NCBI GenBank assembly: GCA_964019695.1
Contig: OZ026527.1
Coordinates: 77,604,831 to 77,668,830, forward strand
Origin: Loripinus fragilis
Lineage: Eukaryota; Mollusca; Bivalvia; Lucinida; Lucinidae
DNA length: 64,000 nucleotides
Direction: 5' to 3'
The notes beneath the pieces are model-generated. The model was not told the DNA's origin, ran no database searches, and saw nothing but the letters and a program-made list of their open reading frames with translations. How positions within the stretch are numbered: position 1 is the first letter of the stretch; the number at the start of each line of letters is the position of its first letter. Shown here piece after piece: positions 44,786-55,330 of this stretch. A program made the position numbers and the translations under genes.

Positions 44786-45897
44786 TCACCTGTTGTACTC
44801 ATAATGGACTTATCTTATTTGACTGTTGGTCATTTTGAGTTCAACAGGCTTCCTTATGATCATGGCTTGTCTGATCTCATTTTACCTATTGCACTCAGAA
44901 TGGACTTCTGTCATTGGAGTGGTAGTTATTTTGAGTGCAATATTCTACCCCATGGCAGTGGTTTAATTGATCTCCTTACACCTGTTGCAATCAGAATGGA
45001 CATATACATCAATGGAGTATTGGTCATTTTGAGTGCAACAAACTTCATTTTGGACAAGGTTTATCTGCTCTCCTTTTATCCATTGCACTCAGAATGGACT
45101 TATCCCATCAGAGTAGTGGTCTTTTTGAGTGCAATGGGTTTCCTCATGGTCATAGTATGTTGGATCTCCTTTTACCAATTGCACTCAGAATGGACTTATC
45201 CCATCAGAGTAGTGGTCTTTTTGAGTGCAATGGGTTTCCTCATGGTCATAGTATGTTGGATCTCCTTTTACCAATTGCACTCAGAATGGACTTATCCCAT
45301 CAGAGTAGTGGTCTTCTTGAGTGCAATGGGTTTCCTCATGGTCATAGTATGTTGGATCTCCTTCTACCAATTGCACTCAGAATGGACTTATCCCATCAGA
45401 GTAGTGGTCTTTTTGAGTGCAATGGGTTTCCTCATGGTCATAGTATGTTGGATCTCCTTTTACCAATTGCACTCAGAATGGACTTATCCCATCAGAGTAG
45501 TGGTCTTTTTGAGTGCAATGGGTTTCCTCATGGTCATAGTATGTTGGATCTCCTTCTACCAATTGCACTCAGAATGGACTTATCCCATCAGAGTAGTGGT
45601 CTTTTTGAGTGCAATGGGTTTCCTCATGGTCATAGTATGTTGGATCTCCTTTTACCAATTGCACTCAGAATGGACTTATCCCATCAGAGTAGTGGTCTTT
45701 TTGAGTGCAATGGGTTTCCTCATGGTCATTGTATGTATGATCTCCTTTTACCAATTGCACTCAGAATGGACTTATCCAATCAGAGTAGTGGTCTTTTTGA
45801 GTGCAATGGGTTTCCTCATGGTCATTGTATGTCTGATCTCCGTTTACCTATTGCACTCAAATGGACTTATCAGAGTAGTGGTCTTTTTGAGTGCAAC
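44786..45897 (+). repeat. 96-bp tandem array with TTGCACTCA dyad
   Basis: Monomers begin TTGCACTCAGAATGGACTTA; GCACTC starts at 45,181, 45,277 and 45,373 fix the period at 96 bp. There are about 11-12 copies: three or four diverged ones on the left from about 44,786, near-identical ones at 45,080-45,720, then diverging again. Each holds TTGCACTCA and, 40 bases on, TTGAGTGCAA as an inverse pair. Because 96 is divisible by three, two forward frames stay open throughout; this is probably a by-product, not evidence of protein. Confidence 0.95.
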
Positions 45898-46219
45898 ACA
45901 CTGGGCCCTAGACATATGCAGGTTGTCTAGTGCCTTTGTAGCAGAGCTGCTTGTATCTTTGATACAGCAGGCTTGGATTTTCCAGACAGATAGAATTCCT
46001 TCAACTCACTGGGCCCTAGACATATGCAGGTTGTCTAGTGCCTTTGTAGCAGAGCTGCTTGTATCTTTAATACAGCAGGCTTGGATTTTCCAGACAGATA
46101 GAATTCCTTCAACTCACTGGGCCCTAGACATATGCAGGTTGTCTAGTGCCTTTATAGCAGAGCTGCTAATATCTTTAATACAGCAGGCTTGGATTTTCCA
46201 GTCAGACAGAATTCCTTAA
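45897..46219 (+). repeat. 108-bp array, block of 3 monomers
   Basis: The unit contains CACTGGGCCCTAGACATATG, CAGGTTGTCTAGTGCCTTTG, TAGCAGAGCTGCTTGTATCT and CAGGCTTGGATTTTCCAGAC. It is joined directly to the last 96-bp monomer. The 108-bp period is also divisible by three and the frame from the 96-bp array remains open to TAA at 46,217. Confidence 0.95.
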
Positions 46220-46735
46220 AATTCAGAGGCAGCAGTTAAAGAGCTATAGCCTGAAGCAACTTAGTTGTTAACTGAGAACATGACTGGGCAGTTTTGACAT
46301 ATTGGATATTTTTCACATTAATCATACTGTGGTATTTTATAACTCCACAATAAAATATTGTAGTGTGATCTCATGTGATAATATCCATGAGCAAAAAGGT
46401 TCAACCATGTATATGTTTGACTGACTGAGTGTGGTAAGGTTACTTATCTTAGCTGTTTTCACCTTAATATTTGGGGAGCGCAGTGGCTCTGATTTGACTG
46501 GGGAACATAGGATTTCTAGTCTGTCTCACTGTGGGAGGTGTCACTGTGTTGTGTCTTTGAGCAACATAATCCACTGCCAAATACTGGTTCAACCAACGAA
46601 GACTCGTCCAACATGACTGAAAATATGTTGACTGTGATGTAAAGAATCAAGATAAATAAAAGCTTCATATTTGCTTTTCTGCTCCTACTCTTCAATTAAA
46701 TCTTAAGTTTTCTTTTATTTTCTTAAGGTTTGCTC
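46220..46735 (+). repeat. Higher-order spacer 1 with SINE
   Basis: A 516-bp spacer beginning AATTCAGAGGCAGCAGTTAA. It carries GACTGAGTGTGGTAAGGTTA, which recalls the 121-bp satellite (GAGTGTAGTAAGGT). A SINE copy (GGGGAGCGCAGTGGCTCTGA to AAAGAATCAAGATAAA) lies at about 46,473-46,655. Confidence 0.93.
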
Positions 46736-48357
46736 AACTCACTTTGGCCATAGACATATGCAAGTTGTCTAGTGTCTCTACAGCAGAGCTGCTTGTATCT
46801 TTAATACAGCAGGCTTGGATTTTCCAGTCAGATAGAATTCCTTCAACTCATTGGGCCCTAGACATATGCAGGTTGTCTAGTGCCTTTGTAGCAGAGCTGC
46901 TTGTATCTTTAATACAGCAGGCTTGGATTTTCCAGGCAGATAGAATTCCTTCAACTCATTTTGGCCATAGACATATGCTGGTTGTCTAGTGCCTTTGTAG
47001 CAGAGCTGCTTGTATCTTTAATACAGCAGGCTTGGATTTTCCAGACAGATAGAATTCCTTCAACTTACTGGGCCCTTGACAAATGCAGGTTGTCTAGTGC
47101 CTTTATAGCAGAGCTCTTTGTATCTTTAATAGAGCAGGCTTGGATTTTCCAGACAGATAGAATTCCTTCAACTCACTGGGCCCTAGACATATGCAGGCTG
47201 TCTAGTGCTTTTGTAGCAGAGCTGCTTGTATCTTTAATACAGCAGGCTTGGATTTTCCAGGCAGATAGAATTCCTTCAACTCACTGGGACCTAGACATAT
47301 GCAGGTTGTCTAGTGCCTTTGTAGCAGAGCTGCTTGTATCTTTAATACAGCAGGCTTGGATTTTCCAGACAGATAGAATTCCTTCAACTCACTGGGACCT
47401 ATACATATGCAGGTTGTCTAGTGCCTTTGTAGCAGAGCTGCTTGTATCTTTAATACAGCAGGCTTGGATTTTCCAGACCGATAGAATTCCTTCAACTCAC
47501 TGGGCCCTTGACAAATGCAGGTTGTCTAGTGCCTTTATAGCAGAGCTCTTTGTATCTTTAATACAGCAGGCTTGGATTTTCCAGACAGATAGAATTCCTT
47601 CAACTCACTGGGCCCTAGACATATGCAGGTTGTCTAGTTCCTTTGTAGCAGAGCTGCTTGTATCTTTAATACAGCAGGCTTGGATTTTTCAGGCAGATAG
47701 AATTCCTTCAACTCACTGGGACCTAGACATATGCAGGTTGTCTAGTGCCTTTGTAGCAGAGCTGCTTGTATCTTTAATACAGCAGGCTTGGATTTTCCAG
47801 ACAGATAGAATTCCTTCAACTCACTGGGCCCTAGACATATGCTGGTTGTCTAGTGTCTCTACAGCAGAGCTGCTTGTATCTTTAACACAGCAGGCTTGGA
47901 TTAACCAGACAGATAGAATTCCGTTAACTCACTGGGCCCTAGACATATGCAGGTTGTCTAGTGCCTTTATAGCAGAGCTGCTTGTATCTTTAATACAGCA
48001 GGCTTGGATTTTCCAGACAGATAGAATTCCTTTCAACTCACTGGGCCCTAGACAAATGCAGGTTGTCTAGTGCCTTTATAGCAGAGCTGCTTGTATCTTT
48101 AATACAGCAGGCTTGGATTTTCCAGACAGATAGAATTCCTTCAACTCACTGGGCCCTAGACATATGCAGGTTGTCTAGTGCCTTTGTAGCAGAGCTGCAT
48201 GTATCTTTAATACAGCAGGCTTGGATTTTCCAGACAGATAGAATTCCTTCAACTCACTGGGCCCTAGACATATGCAGGTTGTCTAGTGCCTTTATAGCAG
48301 AGCTGCTTGTATCTTTTATGCAGCAGGCTTGGATTTTCCAGTCAGACAGAATTCCTT
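46736..48357 (+). repeat. 108-bp array, block of 15 monomers
   Basis: Fifteen units with few substitutions (GTAGCAGAGCTGC versus ATAGCAGAGCTCT variants; GGGCCC versus GGGACC). A forward frame of 369 codons is open through the central ten, and a one-base insertion near 48,031 shifts it. Variant monomers recur at intervals, hinting at block duplication. Confidence 0.95.
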
Positions 48358-48874
48358 AAAATTCAGAGGCAGCAGTTAAAGAGCTATAGCCTGAAGCAAC
48401 TTAGTTGTTAACTGAGAACATGACTGGGCAGTTTTGACATATTGGATATTTTTCACATTAATCATACTGTGGTATTTTATAACTCCACAATAAAATATTG
48501 TAGTGTGATCTCATGTGATAATATCCATGAGCAAAAAGGTTCAACCATGTATATGTTTGACTGACTGAGTGTGGTAAGGTTACTTATCTTAGCTGTTTTC
48601 ACCTTAATATTTGGGGAGCGCAGAGGCTCTGATTTGACTGGGGAACATAGGATTTCTAGTCTGTCTCACTGTGGGAGGTGTCACTGTGTTGTGTCTTTGT
48701 GCAACATTATCCACTGCCAAATACTGGTTCAACCAACGAAGACTCGTCCAACATGACTGAAAATATGTTGACTGTGATGTAAAGAATCAAGATAAATAAA
48801 AGCTTCATATTTGCTTTTCTGCTCCTACTCTTCAATTAAATCTTAAGTTTTCTTTTATTTTCTTAAGGTTTGCT
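48358..48874 (+). repeat. Higher-order spacer 2 with SINE
   Basis: Nearly identical to spacer 1. Differences include GCAGAGGCTCTG for GCAGTGGCTCTG and TTTGTGCAACATT for TTTGAGCAACATA. Confidence 0.93.
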
Positions 48875-48984
48875 CAACTCACTTTGGCCATAGACATATG
48901 CAAGTTGTCTAGTGTCTCTACAGCAGAGCTGCTTGTATCTTTAATACAGCAGGCTTGGATTTTCCAGTCAGACAGAATTCCTTA
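48875..48984 (+). repeat. 108-bp array, single monomer
   Basis: One monomer between two SINE-bearing spacers. It combines the first-monomer variant (CATAGACATATGCAAG) with the last-monomer variant (CCAGTCAGACAGAATTCC), as if formed by unequal crossover between the two ends of a block. Confidence 0.93.
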
Positions 48985-49500
48985 AAATTCAGAGGCAGCA
49001 GTTAAAGAGCTATAGCCTGAAGCAACTTAGTTGTTAACTGAGAACATGACTGGGCAGTTTTGACATATTGGATATTTTTCACATTAATCATACTGTGGTA
49101 TTTTATAACTCCACAATAAAATATTGTAGTGTGATCTCATGTGATAATATCCATGAGCAAAAAGGTTCAACCATGTATATGTTTGACTGACTGAGTGTGG
49201 TAAGGTTACTTATCTTAGCTGTTTTCACCTTAATATTTGGGGAGCGCAGTGGCTCTGATTTGACTGGGGAACATAGGATTTCTAGTCTGTCTCACTGTGG
49301 GAGGTGTCACTGTGTTGTGTCTTTGAGCAACATTATCCACTGCCAAATACTGGTTCAACCAACGAAGACTCGTCCAACATGACTGAAAATATGTTGACTG
49401 TGATGTAAAGAATCAAGATAAATAAAAGCTTCATATTTGCTTTTCTGCTCCTACTCTTCAATTAAATCTTAAGTTTTCTTTTATTTTCTTAAGGTTTGCT
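48985..49500 (+). repeat. Higher-order spacer 3 with SINE
   Basis: Nearly identical to spacers 1 and 2, with the SINE from about 49,239. Confidence 0.93.
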
Positions 49501-49935
49501 CAACTCACTTTGGCCATAGACATATGCAGGTTGTCTAGTGTCTCTACAGCAGAGCTGCTTGTATCTTTAATACAGCAGGCTTGGATTTTCCAGTCAGATA
49601 GAATTCCTTCAACTCATTGGGCCCTAGACATATGCAGGTTGTCTAGTGCCTTTGTAGCAGAACTGCTTGTATCTTTAATACAGCAGGCTTGGATTTTCCA
49701 GGCAGATAGAATTCCTTCAACTCATTTTGGCCATAGACATATGCTGGTTGTCTAGTGCCTTTGTAGCAGAGCTGCTTGTATCTTTAATACAGCAGGCTTG
49801 GATTTTCCAGACAGATAGAATTCCTTCAACTCACTGGGCCCTAGACATATGCAGGTTGTCTAGTGCCTTTATAGCAGAGCTGCTTGTATCTTTAATACAG
49901 CAGGCTTGGATTTTCCAGTCAGACAGAATTCCTTA
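49501..49935 (+). repeat. 108-bp array, block of 4 monomers
   Basis: The first, second, third and last monomers match the corresponding first three and last monomers of the larger block, so this block looks like the larger one with its middle deleted. Confidence 0.93.
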
Positions 49936-50450
49936 AAATTCAGAGGCAGCAGTTAAAGAGCTATAGCCTGAAGCAACTTAGTTGTTAACTGAGAACATGA
50001 CTGGGCAGTTTTGACATATTGGATATTTTTCACATTAATCATACTGTGGTATTTTATAACTCCACAATAAAATATTATAGTGTGATCTCATGTGATAATA
50101 TCCATGAGCAAAAAGGTTCAACCATGTATATGTTTGACTGACTGAGTGTGGTAAGGTTACTTATCTTAGCTGTTTTCACCTTAATATTTGGGGAGCGCAG
50201 TGGCTCTGATTTGACTGGGGAACATAGGATTTCTAGTCTGTCTCACTGTGGGAGGTGTCACTGTGTTGTGCCTTTGAGCAACATTATCCACTGCCAAGTA
50301 CTGGTTCAACCAACGAAGACTCGTCCAACATGACTGAAAAAATGTTAACTGTGATGTAAAGAATCAAGACAAACAAATGCTTCATATTTGTTTTTCTGCT
50401 CCTACTTTTTATTTAAATCTTAAGTTTTCTTTTATTTTCTTAAGGTTTGC
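49936..50450 (+). repeat. Higher-order spacer 4 with SINE
   Basis: Slightly more diverged than spacers 1-3 (AATATTATAGTG; GTGCCTTTGAGC; CTACTTTTTATTTAAATC), with the SINE from about 50,190. Confidence 0.92.
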
Positions 50451-51240
50451 TCAACTCACTTGGGCCATAGACATATGCTGGTTGTCTAGTGTCTCTACAG
50501 CAGAGCTGCTTGTATTTTTTAATACAGCAGGCTAATGGATTTACAGTCAGAATTCCTTCAACTCTCTGGGACCATAGAAATATGTAGGTTGTCTAGTGCC
50601 TCTTTGGCAGAGTTACTTATATCTTTCATCCAGCAGGCTTGGATTTTCTAGCTGGGTTGAATTCCTTAAAATTCAGAGGAAATAGTTGAAGAGCTATAGC
50701 CTGAAGCAAGTTACTAATACTGTAATAATATATATGTCTCCACAATATATTGTTTCAGTGTTTATATCCATGAGCAGTAATATGCAGCCATGTATATGTG
50801 TAACAGATTAAAAGTGTGGTAAGGTTACTGTTCTTAGATGTTACTTCTTCAGGAAAACTTCAACTTTGCTTTTCTTCTTACTCATGTATTTAATTAGATA
50901 TTTCATAATGTTTCTTTAATTTGCTTCTGCTTTGACCAAACTCACTGGGGCTATACAACTAATTGAGCTGCCAAGTGCTTCTTTAGCAGAGCCTCTTGTA
51001 TCATTTATATAGCAGAGCTTCAGGCCTAATGTCTGATAGAAGTCCTCTGCATCCAGAGGTAATAGTTACAGAGCTAAAGCCTGTAGCAAGTTAACTGAGT
51101 ACATGTCAGTGCAGTTGTTTCAAATCGGGCAATGGTTTGACTGCTTTGGAATGCTCATTACTGTTCAGTCATCAGGAAAACCTCTATATTTGTTTTCCTG
51201 ATGAAGATCATTTAACTTTAAACCATTCAGTCAATTTTCA
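50451..51240 (+). repeat. Decayed right edge of the 108-bp array, spacers lacking the SINE
   Basis: Two decayed monomers (to about 50,668) are followed by a spacer at 50,669-50,935 that matches the other spacers on both sides of the SINE (GTGTGGTAAGGTTACTGTTC, then CAACTTTGCTTTTCTTCTTA) but has no SINE. A further decayed monomer (50,936-51,050) and spacer remnant (51,051-51,240) follow. These look like the ancestral empty state. Confidence 0.8.
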
Positions 51241-51354
51241 AACTCGCTTATCTTTGCACCCACAGTTAGATTAGGTTGTTGTATTTCTGAATCAGGATAA
51301 TTGATCTGTAGGGTTCAGTTGAGAATCTGATGCAGTAGGATGTATTGTAACCTG

Positions 51355-52165
51355 TTTTGGAACTTTGTAGAGCAGAACAACTACAAACCATGAACTAAAC
51401 CACAGTGAGGAGAACAAAAATAATCAGTTTGGAACTGATTGCTGCAAGTTCACAAAAAAGAACGACTGTGAACCATGAGCTAAATGCTACAGAGAGAACA
51501 AGTCTAGAAACGGATTGCTGCAAACTCACAAAACAGAACGACTGTGAACCATGAACTAAATACATAGAGATCAAGTCTAGAACTGATTGTTGAAAGTTCA
51601 CAAATTGAACAGAATCACTGTGGACCATGAAGTAAACACTACAGAGTGAAAAAGTCAATAACTGTTTGCTTTAAACTCACAAAACAGAACAACTGTGAAC
51701 AATGAACTAAATACTATAAGTCTAAAATTGATTGCTGTTAAGTTCGCAATTAGAACTGTGAGCCATGAACTAAATACTACAGAGAGGAGAAATAAGTCTA
51801 GACCTTATGCTGTAAATAGAACAACTGTGAACAATGAACTAAATACTACAGAGAAGAGAAATAAGTCTAGACCTTATGCTGTAAATAGAACAACTTTGAA
51901 CAATGAACTAAATACTACAGAGAAGAGAAATAAGTCTAGACCTTATGCTGTAAATAGAACAACTTTGAACAATGAACTAAATACTACAGAGAGGAGAAAT
52001 AAGTCTAGACCTTATGCTGTAAATAGAACAACTTTGAACAATGAACTAAATACTACAGAGAGGTGATAAGTCTAGAGTGGATTGTTGTGAATAGAACAAC
52101 TGTTCACCATGAACTAAATACTAGTTAGATCAAGCCTAAGACTGATTGCTGCAAGTTCACAAAGC
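51355..52165 (+). repeat. 63-69-bp tandem array
   Basis: The unit has ACTGTGAACCATGAACTAAA, TACTACAGAGAG, AAGTCTAGA and ACAAAACAGAACAA. The most homogeneous part (51,760-52,070) has a 69-bp period, so both a plus-strand frame of 123 codons and a minus-strand frame of 87 codons stay open. No coding function is supported. Confidence 0.93.
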
Positions 52166-52320
52166 AGAGCAACTGAACCATGAATTAAATGCCACAGAGA
52201 AGGGAAACAGTCTAGAACTGATAACTGTAAGTTTACAAAAGTTTATATTTTTATCTTGTCAAATCCCAATGAGAATGAACCGTTTGAAGACCAGAAGTCC
52301 CTAAATGAGTATGTTCCATT

Positions 52321-52544
52321 TGGGCCGCGATGTGAGAAAACCTGTCTTTGGTGGTTTGCGAACAACAAAGGCGCAGACCAGAGTCTGATCAGCGCCTTTG
52401 TTATTCGCTTATTTGAAAGTATCATATACAAACTTGATACTAGCGAAATTTCAATTTTCTAGGTAGTCTCTGTAGCTGAGCAGGTTGGTTTGGGTATGAC
52501 CATTTCGGAAACCCTGAAGACAGGTTTTCTCGCGTTGAGGCCCA
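52321..52544. mobile_element. MITE with GAGAAAACCTGTCTT inverted ends
   Basis: The left end TGGGCCGCGATGTGAGAAAA-CCTGTCTT pairs with the right end AAGACAGGTTTTCTCGCG-TTGAGGCCCA. The centre contains AACAACAAAGGCGCAGACCA and GGCGCCTTTGTTATTCGC-like facing words. Relatives lie at 41,128 and 56,582. Confidence 0.8.
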
Positions 52545-52601
52545 TTTCATCCAGATCTTCACTGTTTGTAAGATAAAATTGATCTTACAGAAACACAATA
52601 T

Positions 52602-52839
52602 TTGAGCTGTTACATGTGATTTCCAACAATGTGGCATTTTGACAAATGTAGACTCAGACAAGCCTGTGCAGCCTCCTTTTAAGCTTAGGAACTCAATGAT
52701 GTTTGGTCAGTAGCTTAACAGTCAAAGAATATTTAAGCAACTAGCAAAGGCTCTGATCAGTCTGTGCATATGTGCAGGCTGGTCTGAGCCTTTGCTTGTC
52801 GCACATACCACATTGTTGTAAATCTCATGTCACGGCTAA
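52602..52839. mobile_element. TTGAGCC MITE, copy 2
   Basis: The ends TTGAGCTGTTACATGTGATT and ATGTCACGGCTAA are degenerate. The inside matches copy 1 (GACTCAGACAAGCCTGTGCA; TGCAGGCTGGTCTGAGCC). Confidence 0.9.
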
Positions 52840-52954
52840 TTTTACAAAACAAACTTGAGGCAGATCCAGAATCTGCCTTAATGAGAATTTTACTAATACA
52901 TCCCCTTCAAATTTATATTTTAGACTTCTGCTTGGCTTAAAAAGTAAGGGAGGA

Positions 52955-54440
52955 TGATCGGGATATACCACAATCACACACTGCAGACCAACCCACGGCA
53001 TTGGGAGGAAATGGGAGGAGTTTGGTTAAAAAAAAGTTTTTTGACAAAATGACAGCTATGAAAACTTAGAAAATTTTCTGATATAAGCCATAGCTCCAGA
53101 TAAGGCTGCATATTGCGTATTTACGCAATTTTGTGAACGTGAAAACGCAATTAAATTCATTTCTGTGCGTACAAAAACGCAATAAAAATCCTTGATACTC
53201 AATTCCGAACTTTTTCGTAGCGTATGACGCTATAGTATTCAGTTTCCGATTGTCGTTTTTCGCATCTCAGGCTATTGTTGGGTACAAATTTATAGGCGAC
53301 GTGGCGCCGAATCTAGTTTATTAAATTGTAAACCAGTCCAGGAACATTCTTGGCGCTGTTTAGCTATACCCAATATTTACACAATAACGACATACGTCTG
53401 GCTTTACAGTAACAATGGCGTAACGTGGGCGAAAAAGCCCCAGAGCAATTGAATAATATCATATCGTAACTAACCCTAATACTGCATTGGTGGTTTGAAG
53501 AATCAAAGATGACTTGATAGATACGTTGGTTTTTCGAAATAAGTATGAAATAGCGATCTCAGATATACTTATATTGCCAGTGTGCTTTCTGAAAGTGAAA
53601 CCGAAAGTAAACAAAAAAATCAGGAGAAACAAGGCCCGCTTTCATTGCTTATTTGCTTTCAGATGGATACCCAATACAAAAACTTGAAATACCCAATTTG
53701 AATTTTGAAATACCCAATTAAGCCAAAAAGAGGTGGGTAAATACCCAATTGCCTCCAATCCTTATCTGGAGCTATGTATAAGCTAATTTTCTGATATAAG
53801 CTTTAATATTGAACTTTCAGGTGTGAACAAAATTACAGCTATGAGAACTTAGACAATTCTTCTCTAATAGGGCTAGCTACTGTGCCTTTATGGGCCGATC
53901 AACTCCTACCACAACTTTTGATGCAGCAATTTGATACTTTGCCTCTACAATGTAGATGCATTGAACGTATGCATGAAGGAATTTGGTTCAAAAAAAAAAA
54001 TGACAAAATTACAGCTACGAGAACTTAGACATTTTTTCCCTAATATCGCTTTTGTATATGCATAGATAGTGCGTTCATGGGCCCATCAACTCCTAGCACA
54101 GCTTTTGATTCAGTGATTTAATACTATGTCTTCACAATATAAACACATTGAACGTAGGCATGAAGGAGTTTGGTTAAAGAATTGAATTTTGACAAATGAC
54201 AGCTATGAGAACTTAGACAATTTTCCCTAATATGGCTTTTGTATATGCTAAGATAGTTCCTTCATTGGCCGGTCAACTCAGGAGTACCACAGCTTTTGAT
54301 AGAACAATTTGATACTTGCCTTCACAATATAGACACATTGAACATATGCATGAAGGAGTTTGGTTAAAAAAAGTTTTTTGACAAAATGACAGCTATGAAA
54401 ACTTAGAAAATTTTCTGATATAAGCTAATTTTCTGATATA
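52955..54440 (+). repeat. 187-bp tandem repeat, 3-4 units
   Basis: The unit includes GATCAACTCCTACCACA, TTTGATACTTTGCC, CATGAAGGAGTTTGGTTAAA and ACAGCTATGAGAACTTAGAC. Units start near 53,895, 54,082 and 54,270, with another half unit at 53,005-53,088 separated from the rest by the 688-bp insertion. TTTGGTTAAAAAAAGTTTTT-TGACAAAATGACAGC occurs at both 53,021 and 54,360. Confidence 0.88.
53089..53776. mobile_element. 688-bp DNA transposon (hAT-like?) with 17-bp TIRs
   Basis: Perfect terminal inverted repeats CATAGCTCCAGATAAGG and CCTTATCTGGAGCTATG, with the flanking duplication TATAAGC at 53,082-53,088 and 53,777-53,783. The target (CTGATATAAGCTAATT) is intact elsewhere in the array at 54,417. 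No transposase frame is present. A 7-8-bp duplication and CA-start ends suggest hAT, but this is unproven. Confidence 0.88.
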
Positions 54441-54790
54441 AGCTTTGATATATTGAACTTTCAGATGTGAACATTTTTGTGTATTCGATCTCAACAAATG
54501 TTCCAGATTGCAAGCTTTAAAGATCATTTGCAAAGATTCTACTGAAATCTTCTTTGCAAAACTAAAATTAAGTATTTTCACTGACCCTTACTGTGCGGTG
54601 GGTATCTAATAAACATTGCTTATTGACTTTTTTCATTGCAATTGAAATTGTTCGATATTTCACAATGATGAGCACAAAAAGATGCGAAACATAAGAAATT
54701 GCTAAACTTATTGTGCATAGTATATATCTGGGCTCTACAGCACAAGGTTTATCAGCATGAAATAATTCCATGCTTTTATTTTTATTGCAG

Positions 54791-54911
54791 CATACCTGAG
54801 GAGACCCAAGTGGCCGAGAAACCCAGCGAAGGACCCAACGGTGGGGGGATAATGGGTCGGAAACTGTCTTCAGGATTTGAGGAACTTGGTGAAGGACAGA
54901 CCGGCAAGTGA
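54791..54911 (+). CDS. Candidate terminal exon of the host gene
   Basis: The acceptor TTTTTATTGCAG precedes a coding-like stretch (IPEETQVAEKPSEGPNGGG, then IMGRKLSSGFEELGEGQTGK) ending in TGA at 54,909-54,911. This reading needs a phase-2 intron, unlike the phase-1 introns before it, and the only phase-2 donor in the 44,670 exon is weak. GGCAAGTGA at its end could also be a rare GC donor. The acidic, charged composition fits a protein tail, but membership in this gene is unproven. Confidence 0.45.
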
Positions 54912-55330
54912 AAACCTTGCTATAGTATCAGAAGAAGTGTAGACTTTACTAGGCTTTCATAGGATGTGAAGAGTAGACAAAGAATTAATCATTTCTATCC
55001 ATCAACCTTGATAGGGTAAAGGTTATGTGATATGAGATTGTTTTATGTTCTTACCAGAGGGCATATTCTCCTTATAAGCTGAGTGCTTGATGGATTGTTT
55101 ACACTATACTGATTTCTAGTATATCAAGTGCTGCTATTTTCGTTATCAATGTACATTCATTGCATGGTTTCAAAACATGGAACCTATACTTCTACCACGA
55201 TCTCTGATTATGACCTTCGATTCATTCGATGCATTTACAGTTACAGTCAGGCCTCAAAGCCTTTTGTGTGAGTACAATTGCCTGGCATCATCAAAAAGCT
55301 ACAGAATTTAAAACAGCTATACATACTTTA
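54912..55330. other. Possible 3' untranslated region; no other gene
   Basis: If 54,791-54,911 is the last exon, this is 3' flank. No clear AATAAA is seen close by. The sequence looks unique rather than repeated. Confidence 0.35.

Larger units (their letters stand above)
26155..54911 (+). other. Multi-exon host gene: PHD finger plus SAM-like segment (gene span)
   Basis: Six exons join by canonical AG/GT sites and consistent phase: 26,155-26,197 (exits phase 2), 28,938-29,068, 31,935-31,976, 33,683-33,763 and 40,182-40,928 (all exit phase 1), then 44,670 onward. A possible final exon is 54,791-54,911. The combined product has an acidic MDLSLDMDLMDLS start, a complete C4HC3 PHD finger, a long Ser/Pro-rich region, and a WSVDNVVVFLRCLEGC segment like the first SAM helix. 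PHD fingers usually read histone-tail lysine states, and SAM domains mediate oligomerisation, so a nuclear chromatin role is inferred. I do not recognise the orthologue. Introns are packed with repeats. Confidence 0.75.

Noticed and set aside
45094..45930. A 278-residue repeat protein
   Set aside because: Second open frame of the same 96-bp array; a period divisible by three explains it.
44612..46219. A 535-residue protein with hydrophobic repeats (membrane-protein look-alike)
   Set aside because: The open frame is produced by 96-bp and 108-bp tandem repeats, a second frame is equally open, and the start codon lies in the intron upstream of the splice acceptor. Only the first part after 44,670 is kept as a candidate exon.
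46961..48070. A 369-residue protein made of 36-residue repeats
   Set aside because: It is the translation of the 108-bp satellite. There is no start context, splice logic or domain, and frames restart in each block.
51395..52066. Repeat proteins on both strands
   Set aside because: Shadows of the 63-69-bp array; two opposite frames cannot both be evidence of a gene.
54912..55330. Poly(A) signal for the host gene
   Set aside because: No convincing AATAAA with downstream GT-rich element; not called.
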